DNA of 64,000 nt from Flavobacterium fryxellicola (GCF_900143245.1 NZ_FRDK01000003.1:248001-312000), one strand, 5' to 3'; counted from the first letter of the stretch, positions 36,459 to 46,325 are shown. Numbers and translations: made by a program. Notes: a model not told the origin generated them from the sequence alone.

Positions 36459-37715
36459 CTACAAATCAAATTGTTTGATTTTTCGATATAACGTCCTTTC
36501 TGAAATGCCCAGTTCATCGGCGGCAGCTTTTCGTTTTCCTTTATTTTTTTCTAACGATTTTTTTATCATTTCAATTTCTTTTTGCTCTAAACGCAAGGTT
36601 TCTTCTTCCTCAATTGTTTCTGCAAAAAGATAATTATCGTCATTCTCTTGGTATGCGTCTTCGGTGTTTTGTGAGGTGATTAAGGCTGATCTTGGCTCTT
36701 CTTCAAAATCGATTTCACTATCGTTTTCTTTGGAGCCGTATATTTTTTTAATCAAATTCTGATTGGTCTCTTGTACTTTTGAACTTCCGTTTTGAATCAG
36801 TTCCAGCGTTAGTTTTTTTAAATCATTCAAGTCACTTTTCATGTCAAAAAGAACTTTGTACAAGATTTCCCTTTCGGTGCTAAAATCACTTTCACTCTTT
36901 TTGTCTTTAATGACAGAAGGTAAATTACTTCCTTGTACTGGCAAATAGGATTGCAGGGTTACTGAGGAGATGTCTCTATTGGTTTCTAAAACCGAAATCT
37001 GTTCTGCAACATTTCGTAATTGTCGAATGTTTCCGCTCCAACGAAATTTCTGTAGTAATTGAACTGCATTTTCATCCAGTTTTAAAGGAGGCATTTTATA
37101 TTTATGGGCAAAATCGGCGACAAATTTTCGAAACAATAGGTGAATGTCATCCTTACGGTCTCTTAAAGGCGGTAAAGTAATGTCCACGGTGCTCAATCGA
37201 TAATACAAATCCTCTCGAAACTTTCCTTTTTCAATGGCATCGAATAAATTAACATTAGTAGCAGCCACAATTCGGACATCTGTTTTTTGAACCTGTGAAG
37301 AACCCACTTTGATGAATTCTCCATTTTCCAGAACGCGTAACAATCGGACCTGTGTGGTAAGTGGAAGTTCGCCTACTTCATCCAGAAAAATAGTACCGCC
37401 ATCGGCTACTTCAAAATAGCCTTCGCGCGTATTTGTTGCACCAGTAAAAGCGCCTTTTTCATGTCCAAAAAGTTCACTGTCAATAGTTCCTTCAGGAATG
37501 GCTCCGCAGTTTACGGCAATATATTTCCCGTGTTTTCTATGGGAGAGCGAATGAATAATTCTAGGAATATTCTCTTTTCCCACGCCACTTTCTCCTGCAA
37601 CTAATACCGTAATGTCGGTAGGAGCAACCTGAATGGCTTTTTCTATGGCACGATTTAACTTAGTGTCATTCCCAATAATCTCAAATCGTTGTTTTATAGC
37701 TTGAACTGTATCCAT
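36459..37715 (-). CDS. Sigma-54-dependent transcriptional activator without receiver domain
   Basis: The 418-residue protein starts directly with the AAA+ domain: Walker A GESGVGKE (residues 41-48), the sigma-54 contact GAFTGA (88-93), Walker B IFLDEVGELP and the arginine finger region FREDLYYRLS. A ~110-residue acidic linker follows, then a Fis-type helix-turn-helix (KNKGKRKAAADELGISERT). There is no receiver or other sensor domain, so regulation must come through partners or expression level. Its targets are unknown. It lies 97 bases upstream of lptE. Confidence 0.94.
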   Translation of the reverse strand: MDTVQAIKQRFEIIGNDTKLNRAIEKAIQVAPTDITVLVAGESGVGKENIPRIIHSLSHRKHGKYIAVNCGAIPEGTIDSELFGHEKGAFTGATNTREGYFEVADGGTIFLDEVGELPLTTQVRLLRVLENGEFIKVGSSQVQKTDVRIVAATNVNLFDAIEKGKFREDLYYRLSTVDITLPPLRDRKDDIHLLFRKFVADFAHKYKMPPLKLDENAVQLLQKFRWSGNIRQLRNVAEQISVLETNRDISSVTLQSYLPVQGSNLPSVIKDKKSESDFSTEREILYKVLFDMKSDLNDLKKLTLELIQNGSSKVQETNQNLIKKIYGSKENDSEIDFEEEPRSALITSQNTEDAYQENDDNYLFAETIEEEETLRLEQKEIEMIKKSLEKNKGKRKAAADELGISERTLYRKIKQFDL

Positions 37716-37764
37716 ATTTTATTTCTCAACCACAAAATACACAAATTTTCGCAAATTTATAATT

Positions 37765-38154
37765 TTATGTGTTTATTAATCTTTTGTGAACTAACGATTT
37801 ATTTTGAAAGTTTGCTAGTATTCCTATTGGAGTGTTAGCTAATTTCATATAATTTAATGTTTGTGCAAGATGATCATTACTGATTTCCTTTATTGATTTT
37901 ATTTCTAGAATAATATCAGTGTAAACTACAAAGTCAGCATAAAATTTATGGGGCAAAATAATCCCCTTGTATTCTACATTTTACTCTTTTTCTCTTTCGT
38001 ATCGAATATTATGGTTTTTGAATTCGATTTCTAAAGCATCTTTATAAACGATTTCAAGTAAACCAGGTCCTAATATTCTGTGTACTTCCATGCAAATACC
38101 AACAATTTCTTAGTTTTCATCTTTTTTGTAATAATACTGATTAGAATCGGTCAT
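37765..38154 (-). pseudogene. GxxExxY family gene interrupted by two in-frame stop codons
   Basis: One reverse-strand frame of 130 codons runs from ATG at 38154 to TAA at 37765. It reads as a complete GxxExxY protein except for two TAA codons: after KKDEN (codon 15) and after REKE (about codon 55). The diagnostic part EVHRILGPGLLEIVYKDAL and the ending TLNYMKLANTP, IGILANFQNKSLVHKRLIN are intact, and no frameshift is seen. Single base changes (for example CAA or AAA to TAA) explain both stops. The family has a nuclease-like fold of unclear role. It lies between the activator and miaB. Confidence 0.85.
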
Positions 38155-38211
38155 ATTAGAATTTTCAGTGTATCGAATTTGTGGAAATTTGCGTAATTTG
38201 TGGTAAAAAAA

Positions 38212-39657
38212 TTAATTCATTTCGGATAATTCAACCGCTTCCCCTTTTAAAGTTCCACTGGTGCAGCTCGTAATTTTCACATTCACAAAATCCCCAATTT
38301 TATAATCTTCTTTTGGGAAAACCACCGTAATACTTTGTGAATTTCGCCCAGAAAACTCTTCCGTTGATTTTTTCGAAACTTTTTCTACTAAAACTTCTAC
38401 CGTTTGTCCAATAAATTCCTCCGAGCGCAACCAAGCATGTTTTTGTTGCAAATCGACGATTTCTTGTAATCTTCTTGCTTTGGTTTCTTCGGGTACATCG
38501 TCTTCCATTTTTCGTCCTGCTAATGTTCCCGGACGTTCCGAATACGAGTACATATATCCAAAATTATATTTCACATATTCCATCAAACTCAAAGTATCTT
38601 GATGATCTTCCTCTGTTTCTGTTGGAAAACCTGAAATCATATCTTGCGAAATCGAGCCATTTGGAACTATACTTTTTATTTTATCAATCAAAGTCATGTA
38701 TTCTTCACGGGAGTGCAAACGGTTCATTGCCGCTAAAATCCTATTGCTTCCGGATTGTACCGGCAAGTGAATGTGCTTGCAGATATTAGGGTATTTTGCA
38801 ATAACGTGCAAAATGCTTTCGTGCATGTCTTGTGGATTGGAAGTTGAAAATCGGATTCTCATCTTAGGAAAACCAACCGCTACCATTTCTAGTAATTGGT
38901 CAAAATCGACCGCTGTTGCTTTTTGCATTGCTGAGGCAGTCTCAAAATCTTTCTTTAACCCGCCACCGTACCACAAATAACTATCCACATTCTGACCTAA
39001 AAGTGTGATTTCTTTAAAACCCTTATCCCACAAATCTTGAATTTCGGTCATGATGCTTTGTGGTTCCCGGCTGCGTTCGCGACCGCGAGTAAAAGGCACC
39101 ACGCAAAACGTACACATATTATCACAACCACGTGTGATTGAAACCAAAGCTGTAATTCCGTTGCTCATCAATCGAACCGGCGAAATATCTCCGTACGTCT
39201 CATCTTTCGATAAAATCACATTGATCGCATCACGTCCTTCCTCGACTTCAGCGAGTAAATTTGGTAAATCTTTATAAGCATCTGGACCCACAACGAGGTC
39301 TACTATTTTTTCTTCTTCTAGGAATTTGTCTTTCAATCGTTCTGCCATACAGCCCAAAACGCCAACTTTCATCTTTGGATTAATGCGTTTTACGGCATTG
39401 TATTTCTCCAAACGTTTCCGAATAGTTTGCTCCGCCTTGTCCCGAATAGAACAGGTATTGACCAAAACTAAATCGGCTTCCTCTAGAATTTGTGTTGTGT
39501 TGTAGCCGTTCCCAGACAAAATAGAAGCTACAATCTCGCTATCCGAAAAATTCATCGCACAGCCGTAACTTTCTATAAAAAGTTTTTTAGTGTTCTCAGG
39601 TTTATGTTCTAAAACTAAGCTTTCGCCTTGTTTGCTTTCTTCAATAATCTTCTCCAT
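38212..39657 (-). CDS. miaB: tRNA-2-methylthio-N6-dimethylallyladenosine synthase MiaB
   Basis: The 481-residue enzyme adds the methylthio group at A37 of tRNAs. It has the N-terminal MTTase domain (ESYGCAMNFSDSE, NTCSIRDKAE, GCMAERLKD, three cysteines for one cluster), the radical-SAM CDNMCTFCVVP cluster motif and a C-terminal TRAM domain. I place the start at ATG 39657 (MEKIIEESK), because the promoter -7 box is at 39681-39674 and would lie inside the 16-residue longer version. Confidence 0.97.
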   Translation of the reverse strand: MEKIIEESKQGESLVLEHKPENTKKLFIESYGCAMNFSDSEIVASILSGNGYNTTQILEEADLVLVNTCSIRDKAEQTIRKRLEKYNAVKRINPKMKVGVLGCMAERLKDKFLEEEKIVDLVVGPDAYKDLPNLLAEVEEGRDAINVILSKDETYGDISPVRLMSNGITALVSITRGCDNMCTFCVVPFTRGRERSREPQSIMTEIQDLWDKGFKEITLLGQNVDSYLWYGGGLKKDFETASAMQKATAVDFDQLLEMVAVGFPKMRIRFSTSNPQDMHESILHVIAKYPNICKHIHLPVQSGSNRILAAMNRLHSREEYMTLIDKIKSIVPNGSISQDMISGFPTETEEDHQDTLSLMEYVKYNFGYMYSYSERPGTLAGRKMEDDVPEETKARRLQEIVDLQQKHAWLRSEEFIGQTVEVLVEKVSKKSTEEFSGRNSQSITVVFPKEDYKIGDFVNVKITSCTSGTLKGEAVELSEMN

Positions 39658-39673
39658 TTGGTAATTTAAAGTG

Positions 39674-39705
39674 CAAAGATAACGCAATTCCAATAAATAT
39701 GACAA
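39674..39705 (-). promoter_or_regulatory. Promoter of miaB
   Basis: On the reverse strand TTG (39705-39703), 21 bases, TATCTTTG (39681-39674). It decides the miaB start at 39657. Confidence 0.75.
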
Positions 39706-39753
39706 GATGTCAGACTAAGAATTAACATTGTTTTAAACATTAAGCGCAGTTGC

Positions 39754-39845
39754 ATTTTTAGGAGCTGTTTCCCGCTTTCCGTTGCAATCTTTTTGTTTTT
39801 TAAGAAAAAAACAAAAAGGATTTCCACTACAATCGGGGCTAGAGA
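39754..39845 (+). repeat. Dispersed hairpin repeat, copy 4 (AGGAGC head)
   Basis: Head TTTTTAGGAGCTGTTTCCC, left core CGTTGCAATCTTTTTG, hairpin TTTTTTAAGAAAAAA, right core CAAAAAGGATTTCCACTAC followed by AATCGGGGCTAGAG. It is closest to copy 1. Confidence 0.85.
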
Positions 39846-39936
39846 GTTGTGGATTCAAGCTGTTTTTTATTTCAATTAAATATTTTGATGTCTACTTTGG
39901 ATATGGCGTTGTCAATTGAATTGAAAATGATCATTT

Positions 39937-40098
39937 TTAAAGCGATACATACGAATTAGAGTAAACAGTTGATTGTAAAATGACTTCTTTAGAATCTTCC
40001 TCAGCAATATGAATTGTACATTCAAAATTATCATAGCTGTCACAATCGTTAATCGGATACGTTAATGAACCTACCAGTAAAACTTCATTTTTACTCAT
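39937..40098 (-). CDS. Possible small protein of 53 residues
   Basis: The frame starts MSKNEVLLVGSLTYP and ends VYSNSYVSL. Its composition is balanced (two Cys, several acidic residues, NDCDSYDNFECTIHI) and not like random AT-rich translation. I know no family and see no clear promoter. It lies in the 680-base spacer between miaB and topA, which otherwise holds only repeat copy 4. Confidence 0.4.
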   Translation of the reverse strand: MSKNEVLLVGSLTYPINDCDSYDNFECTIHIAEEDSKEVILQSTVYSNSYVSL

Positions 40099-40341
40099 AA
40101 AATAATACGTTGAAAGTATGACAAAGATTCGGAGTCTTATAGTTAAAATGAGTACTACGTTGTGAATTTTCGCCGCATTATTCTCCGTATTTACAACTCA
40201 ATTAAATAATAAAATCGTCAAAATATTATTTAATTTCTGTCATCTGTAGGCCGCATTTCAACGAAAAATTTGACTTTTAAAATTTAAAAAACTCAAAATT
40301 TAAAAAAATCATATACTTTTGCCGACATAAACAATCGGGAT

Positions 40342-42873
40342 ATGGCAAAGAATTTAGTTATAGTGGAGTCACCTGCAAAGGCGAAAACAATCGAAAAATT
40401 TTTAGGAAGTGATTTTCAAGTAGAGTCGAGTTATGGACATATTGCCGACTTACCTTCCAAGGAAATTGGCGTAGACGTAGAAAATGGCTTTAAACCTAAA
40501 TACGAGGTTTCTGCGGATAAAAAAGCATTGGTTTCCAAATTAAAAACTTTAGCCAAAAATGCCGAAATGGTCTGGTTAGCAAGTGATGAGGATCGCGAGG
40601 GAGAAGCAATTTCTTGGCACCTTGCCGAAGAACTAAAATTAAATCCAGCCAAAACAAAGCGAATTGTTTTTCATGAAATTACCAAAACTGCTATTCTAAA
40701 AGCAATCGATAATCCGCGTGAAATCGATTATAACTTAGTTAATGCGCAACAGGCTCGTCGGGTTTTAGATCGATTAGTGGGCTATGAATTGTCTCCTGTT
40801 TTATGGAGAAAAATTAAAGGAGGCTTGTCTGCGGGTCGTGTACAATCCGTCTCTGTTCGTTTAATCGTAGAGCGAGAAAGAGAAATTCAAAACTTTAAGG
40901 CCATCGCGAGTTATTCTGTTGTAGCCGAGTTTACTAACGAAGCTGGAAAGTCATTCAAAGCAAAACTGCCTAAAAATTTCAACACCAAAAAAGAAGCGGA
41001 AGATTTTTTAAAGAAAAATATAGGTTCCACATATAAGGTAGCCGACTTAGAGACGAAGCCTACTAAAAAAACACCAACAGGTCCTTTTACGACTTCCACT
41101 TTACAACAAGAAGCCGCTAGGAAACTGTATCTGCCAGTTGGAATTACCATGCAATTAGCACAACGTTTGTATGAAGCTGGACTCATTACATATATGAGAA
41201 CAGATAGTGTGAACTTATCTAAAGATGCTATGGATGCTGCTCAAGCAGAAATCATCAAATCCTACGGAAAAGAATTTTCTAAGCCTCGAACTTTTGTCAA
41301 TAAAAGTAAAGGAGCTCAAGAAGCGCACGAGGCAATTCGTCCAACGGATATGTCCCGTCATACCGTGGATATCGATAGAGATCAAGCGCGTTTGTACGAT
41401 TTGATTTGGAAAAGAACCTTGGCTTCGCAAATGAGTGATGCACAATTAGAACGTACTAACGTGAAAATTGAAGCAAACAATCATGGTGAAATTTTCACGG
41501 CTTCAGGTGAAGTATTGCTTTTTGAAGGATTTCTAAAAGTATATCTAGAAGGGCATGATGACGATGAGGAGGAGCAAGAAGGCATGCTGCCAGCGATGAA
41601 AGTCAATGAAAAATTGCAGAATAATTACATCACAGCTACTGAGCGATATTCTCGAGCTGCCGCAAGATATACTGAAGCTTCCTTAGTGAAAAAACTAGAG
41701 GAGTTAGGAATTGGTCGTCCGTCTACTTATGCGCCAACGATTTCTACCATTATTAATAGAAATTACGTCGAGAAAGGAAATCTTGATGGACAAGAAAGAA
41801 ATTACACACAGCTGACATTGCAATCAGGCAAAGTAGGCGAAAAGCTGCTCAAAGAAAATACCGGTTCAGACAAAGGAAAATTAGTTCCAACAGATATCGG
41901 AACCATCGTTACGGATTTCTTGGTTAAAAATTTCGGGAACATCTTAGACTATAATTTCACCGCCAAAGTGGAACAGGATTTCGATGAAATTGCGGAAGGA
42001 AATATCGTTTGGACAAAAATGATGAAGGAATTCTATGATAAATTTCATCCAAACGTAAAAGACGTAGAGGCTAATGCAGAGCGCGAAAGTGGAGAGAGAA
42101 TCTTAGGAACCGATCCAAAAACAGGAAAGCCGGTTTCGGTACGTTTAGGGAAATTTGGACCTATGGCTCAAATTGGAGCTCCAGATGATGAAGAGAAAAA
42201 ATTTGCCAGCTTAATGAGCGATCAAAACATTGGGAACATTACTTTGGAGGAAACGCTGAATTTATTTTTGTTGCCAAAAAATCTTGGGAATTATCAAGAG
42301 GAAGAAGTAGAGGTGAGTAATGGCCGTTATGGTCCTTACATTCGTCACGGCGCAGCTTTTGTTTCCCTGCCTAAGGGAGAAAATCCTTTAGATGTAGATT
42401 TTGAAAGAGCCAAAGAATTAATTGATGAAAAAGCGCTAGCTGATGCACCAATAGCGGTTTACAAAGGCGAAGGAGTTCAAAAAGGAGTAGGTCGTTTTGG
42501 TCCTTTTATCAAATGGGACGGTTTGTTTATCAATGTGAGTAAAAAATATGATTTTGATAATTTGTCGCAACAGGATATTGAAGTCTTGATTGAAGACAAA
42601 TTGCAGAAAAATATTGATAAGGTTTTACATAACTGGGAGGAAGAAGGAATTTTGGTCGAAAAAGCCCGATGGGGACGCTCAGTCATTACCAAAGGCAAAA
42701 TCAAAATTGAATTGAGTAAAGAGGTAGATGCAACAAAATTGACATTAGCTGAAGTTCAAGAGATGATTGCTAAGAAAACTCCAGCCAAAAAAGTGGCGGC
42801 AAAAAAGGCTCCAGCAAAGAAAGCAGTTGCAAAGAAAGCAGTCGTGAAAAAAGCAGTTGCAAAAAAGAAATAA
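40342..42873 (+). CDS. topA: DNA topoisomerase I
   Basis: The 843-residue type IA topoisomerase relaxes negative supercoils. It has the N-terminal TOPRIM domain (LVIVESPAKAKTIEKFLG, ASDEDREGEAISWHL) and the catalytic Tyr284 in GLITYMRTDS. Instead of C4 zinc fingers, the C-terminal part carries cysteine-free repeats (RLGKFGPMAQIG, GRYGPYIRHG, VGRFGPFIKWDG, ARWGRSVITKGK). The last ~35 residues are a Lys/Ala tail (KKVAAKKAPAKK) that probably binds DNA. It is followed 84 bases later by the arginase-like gene. Confidence 0.98.
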   Translation: MAKNLVIVESPAKAKTIEKFLGSDFQVESSYGHIADLPSKEIGVDVENGFKPKYEVSADKKALVSKLKTLAKNAEMVWLASDEDREGEAISWHLAEELKLNPAKTKRIVFHEITKTAILKAIDNPREIDYNLVNAQQARRVLDRLVGYELSPVLWRKIKGGLSAGRVQSVSVRLIVEREREIQNFKAIASYSVVAEFTNEAGKSFKAKLPKNFNTKKEAEDFLKKNIGSTYKVADLETKPTKKTPTGPFTTSTLQQEAARKLYLPVGITMQLAQRLYEAGLITYMRTDSVNLSKDAMDAAQAEIIKSYGKEFSKPRTFVNKSKGAQEAHEAIRPTDMSRHTVDIDRDQARLYDLIWKRTLASQMSDAQLERTNVKIEANNHGEIFTASGEVLLFEGFLKVYLEGHDDDEEEQEGMLPAMKVNEKLQNNYITATERYSRAAARYTEASLVKKLEELGIGRPSTYAPTISTIINRNYVEKGNLDGQERNYTQLTLQSGKVGEKLLKENTGSDKGKLVPTDIGTIVTDFLVKNFGNILDYNFTAKVEQDFDEIAEGNIVWTKMMKEFYDKFHPNVKDVEANAERESGERILGTDPKTGKPVSVRLGKFGPMAQIGAPDDEEKKFASLMSDQNIGNITLEETLNLFLLPKNLGNYQEEEVEVSNGRYGPYIRHGAAFVSLPKGENPLDVDFERAKELIDEKALADAPIAVYKGEGVQKGVGRFGPFIKWDGLFINVSKKYDFDNLSQQDIEVLIEDKLQKNIDKVLHNWEEEGILVEKARWGRSVITKGKIKIELSKEVDATKLTLAEVQEMIAKKTPAKKVAAKKAPAKKAVAKKAVVKKAVAKKK

Positions 42874-42957
42874 CAAACTCTTAATTCATAACACCTTGAC
42901 TGCTGCTATTATGTAAAGTCCCGAAGTTTCAGCAGGAGAGAGGAAAAAAATAATAAA

Positions 42958-44109
42958 ATGGAATTTGATTTTCTAAAACCGATAGCGAATGAGGTCCTCG
43001 TATATCTAGACGGATTAACTTCTCAGCAATTAGGGAGTAAAATAGTTTTGCATACCGCTGAACAATTTCCAGATTTAAATAAAATTAAAATTGCAATAAT
43101 TGGTGTTCTGGAAAATCGAGGTTCTAACAACGCGATTTCCAATAGTGATTTGACACCGGTTAGAAAAGAATTATACGGACTTTTTCCAGGAAATTGGAAT
43201 GCGTCTATTGCTGATTTAGGGGACATTCTGCCCGGTAATTCCATTGAAGATACTTATTTTGCGCTAAAAAAAGTAGTTGCGAGCTTAATCAAAAAGAAAA
43301 TTACTCCCATAGTAATTGGAGGTTCTCAGGATTTAACTTACGCCCTTTATAGAGGATATGATGATCTGGAACAGATGGTCAATTTGGTTTCCGTAGATTC
43401 TAAATTCGATTTTGGAAAAGAAAATGAAGATGTCTCAGCTTCTTCTTATTTGACTAAAATAATCATTGATGAGCCTAACAATCTTTTTAACTATTGTAAT
43501 ATAGGATATCAAACGTATTTTAATTCGCAGGAGGAAATTGATTTAATAGAGAAATTGTTTTTTGATGCCTACAGGTTGGGGGAAGTGTCAAACAATCTTT
43601 CTATTTCGGAGCCTGTTTTTAGAGACGCTGATGTAGTAAGTATAGATCTACATTCCATTAAATCAGCTGACTCTGGTAATTTTATCTCGTTTCAACCGAA
43701 TGGTTTTAACGGAAAAGAGATTTGTACTCTGGCCCGTTATGCAGGAATAAGCGACAAGGTTTCTTCGTTTGGGATTTTTAACCATAATAATTCGGCACAA
43801 GAATCAGTTATTATTGCACAGATTATATGGTACTTTATTGAAGGATTTCATTATCGTTCGAATGAATATCCATTTGGTAGTAAAGAAAATTATATAAAGT
43901 ACAATGTACCACTAGAGGAAGAAGAACTTGTTTTTTATAAAAGTGATAAAACAGATCGCTGGTGGATAGAAATTCCATTTATTTCAAATGGTAGTAATAA
44001 ATTAAAAAGAAACACGTTATTACCCTGTTCCTATGATGAATATTTATTGGCTTGTAATCAAGAATTACCTGAAAGATGGTGGAAAGCCCAAAGAAAAAAC
44101 ATCGTTTAG
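42958..44109 (+). CDS. Formimidoylglutamase/arginase-family protein with degenerate metal site
   Basis: The 383-residue protein has the ureohydrolase fold layout: IGVLENRGSNNA, PIVIGGSQDLTYALYRG (the GGxHS box), LVSVDSKFDFG (the DAHxDxR box) and VVSIDLHSIKSAD (the SxDxDxxDP box). In true enzymes these boxes supply His and Asp ligands for two Mn ions; here the first His is Gln and the DxHxD pattern is DSKFD, so catalysis is doubtful. Flavobacteria often carry this gene directly before gldK. A structural or regulatory role linked to gliding is inference. Confidence 0.85.
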   Translation: MEFDFLKPIANEVLVYLDGLTSQQLGSKIVLHTAEQFPDLNKIKIAIIGVLENRGSNNAISNSDLTPVRKELYGLFPGNWNASIADLGDILPGNSIEDTYFALKKVVASLIKKKITPIVIGGSQDLTYALYRGYDDLEQMVNLVSVDSKFDFGKENEDVSASSYLTKIIIDEPNNLFNYCNIGYQTYFNSQEEIDLIEKLFFDAYRLGEVSNNLSISEPVFRDADVVSIDLHSIKSADSGNFISFQPNGFNGKEICTLARYAGISDKVSSFGIFNHNNSAQESVIIAQIIWYFIEGFHYRSNEYPFGSKENYIKYNVPLEEEELVFYKSDKTDRWWIEIPFISNGSNKLKRNTLLPCSYDEYLLACNQELPERWWKAQRKNIV

Positions 44110-44236
44110 AATCTTTTTTTACTTATTTATTATTTTTTTATAAAAAACACTTTGTTTAGTGTAAAAAAATTGTTTTTCTAAAAAATAATAAATAGGTTTA
44201 CACACTTAAAAATAATGAATAGATAACCAAATTTAT

Positions 44237-45637
44237 ATGAAGAAGTTCATAGCTTTTACGACAATTTTGACCCTTTTAATTGGCTGTGGTAAATCAGGCG
44301 ATAAAGGAGAATTAGTTGGTATTGATGGAGGAAAATGGCATCCTGAAAAGCCTTATGGAATGACATTAATTCCAGGTGGTGCTTTTATTATGGGTAAATC
44401 AGATGCTGATTTAGCTAATGTAGAAGATGCTCCTACAAAAACGGTTACCGTTCGTTCGTTCTACATGGATGAAACGGAAATTACTAATAGTGAGTACCGT
44501 AAATTTGTAGAATGGGTAAAAGATTCTACAATGAGAGTTCGTTTGGCCATTCTGGCTGATGAAAGCGGTCAAACAGCTGGAACAGGTAAAGGAAAAAATG
44601 CTGGAAGCATTGGTGATTTTGCTTTTAACGACTCAGATCCTGAGAAAATGACAGCGTACGATAAGTATATGTATGACAATTATTATAGTGTTGGAACTGC
44701 TGATGATCCCTACGCTGGTAGAAAACTAAATAAAAAAGTAAAATTAATTAAAGATACCAAATTGTATCCTGATGCGTATTATGCTGAGGTTATGGACTCT
44801 ATGTATTTGCCAATAGAGGAGTCGTACAATGGCTTAAGAACTATCGATGTTAATAAATTAAAATTCCGCTACTCATGGATGGATATTCAGGCTGCTGCCA
44901 AAGCAAAAGTGGGACGAAGAAAAGATTTTATCAAAACAGAGGAAGTTAATGTTTATCCAGATACAACCGTTTGGATTAAAGATTTTGCCTACTCTTATAA
45001 TGAACCAATGCACAATGATTATTTTTGGCACAAAGCGTATGGTGGTTATCCAGTGGTTGGAGTGAAATGGACCCAAGCAAAAGCATTTTGTGCTTGGAGA
45101 ACATTGTATAAAAACAGTTATATTAAATCAAAAAAGAAAGGTCAAGATTTAATCAATTCTTTCCGATTGCCTACAGAAGCAGAATGGGAATATTCTGCAA
45201 GAGGTGGTCTCGAGTCTGCTACTTATCCTTGGGGTGGTCCGTACACAAAAAATGATAGGGGTTGTTTTTTAGCTAATTTTAAACCAAATAGAGGTGATTA
45301 TGCTGCTGATGAAGCGTTGTATACTGTCGAAGCTAAATCATACGATCCAAATGGATATAATCTGTATAACATGGCAGGTAATGTATCGGAGTGGACGGAT
45401 TCTTCTTATGATCCAAATGCTTATGAATATGTGTCTTCTATGAATCCAAATGTCCTTGATGCTTCTAATAAGCGTAAGGTACTTCGTGGTGGATCCTGGA
45501 AAGATGTTGCTTATTTCCTACAAGTAAGTACCAGAGATTATGAATATGCTGACTCTGCCAGAAGTTATATTGGTTTTAGAACCGTTCAAGATTACATGGG
45601 AATTCAAACCACCGGCAACGGGAAAAAGAAAAAATAA
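44237..45637 (+). CDS. gldK: Gliding motility lipoprotein GldK (T9SS outer-membrane ring)
   Basis: The 466-residue protein has a lipobox (LLIGC, Cys17) and a formylglycine-generating-enzyme-like (FGE-sulfatase) domain: MTLIPGGAFIMG, VRSFYMDETEITNSEYRKFV, FRLPTEAEWEYSARGG and NVSEWTDS. GldK and GldN form the periplasmic ring under the outer membrane in the type IX secretion system. No catalytic role is expected. It opens the gldKLMN operon. Confidence 0.98.
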   Translation: MKKFIAFTTILTLLIGCGKSGDKGELVGIDGGKWHPEKPYGMTLIPGGAFIMGKSDADLANVEDAPTKTVTVRSFYMDETEITNSEYRKFVEWVKDSTMRVRLAILADESGQTAGTGKGKNAGSIGDFAFNDSDPEKMTAYDKYMYDNYYSVGTADDPYAGRKLNKKVKLIKDTKLYPDAYYAEVMDSMYLPIEESYNGLRTIDVNKLKFRYSWMDIQAAAKAKVGRRKDFIKTEEVNVYPDTTVWIKDFAYSYNEPMHNDYFWHKAYGGYPVVGVKWTQAKAFCAWRTLYKNSYIKSKKKGQDLINSFRLPTEAEWEYSARGGLESATYPWGGPYTKNDRGCFLANFKPNRGDYAADEALYTVEAKSYDPNGYNLYNMAGNVSEWTDSSYDPNAYEYVSSMNPNVLDASNKRKVLRGGSWKDVAYFLQVSTRDYEYADSARSYIGFRTVQDYMGIQTTGNGKKKK

Positions 45638-45677
45638 ACAAAAAAACCAAATCTATTAAATTTTAAATTACACTATT

Positions 45678-46325
45678 ATGGCATTATTAGGCAAAAAAGC
45701 GATGAATTTCGCGTACGGTATGGGAGCAGCGGTTGTAATCATTGGCGCATTATTCAAAATTACCCATATTGAATTTGGTCCAATTACGGGTAATCTTATG
45801 CTTACTATTGGTCTTGTTGTAGAAGCAGCTATTTTTGCACTTTCTGCTTTCGAGCCAGTTGATGACGAATATAAATGGGAAATGGTTTATCCGCAACTTA
45901 AGGACAAAAACGCGATTCCTTTAGCTAAACAAGTAGTAGCTGAGCAAGATGCACAAGGAATGTTATCTCAAAAATTAGACGCCATGTTAAAAGACGCTAA
46001 AATTGATGGGGAATTAATGGCTAGTTTAGGGAGTAGTATTAAAAATTTCGAATCAGCGGCTAAGGGAATTGCTCCAACTGTGGATTCTATTAATTCTACT
46101 AAAAAATACAGTGAAGAATTAACTTTGGCTGCAGCCCAAATGGAATCTTTAAATAGCTTATACAAAATACAGTTGCAAAGTGCTTCAAGAAATGCTCAAA
46201 TAAACGAAGAAGTTGCTGAAAACAATTTAAAATTAAAAGATCAAATGCAGTCATTGACTTCTAATCTATCGTCTTTAAACAACGTATATGGAGGAATGCT
46301 TTCTGCAATGAGTAATAAAGGATAA
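45678..46325 (+). CDS. gldL: Gliding motility protein GldL (T9SS motor subunit)
   Basis: The 215-residue inner-membrane protein has two helices (AAVVIIGALFKITH and LMLTIGLVVEAAIFALSAF) and a long cytoplasmic coiled tail. Lys27, His30 and Glu49, the conserved charged residues in the membrane pair, are all present; Glu49 is known to be needed for proton-driven motor action. GldL forms a pentamer around the GldM dimer. It lies 40 bases after gldK. Confidence 0.98.
   Translation: MALLGKKAMNFAYGMGAAVVIIGALFKITHIEFGPITGNLMLTIGLVVEAAIFALSAFEPVDDEYKWEMVYPQLKDKNAIPLAKQVVAEQDAQGMLSQKLDAMLKDAKIDGELMASLGSSIKNFESAAKGIAPTVDSINSTKKYSEELTLAAAQMESLNSLYKIQLQSASRNAQINEEVAENNLKLKDQMQSLTSNLSSLNNVYGGMLSAMSNKG

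Noticed and set aside
39658..39705. Longer MiaB N-terminus
   Set aside because: The extra 16 codons cover the promoter -7 box; the shorter start fits the family better.
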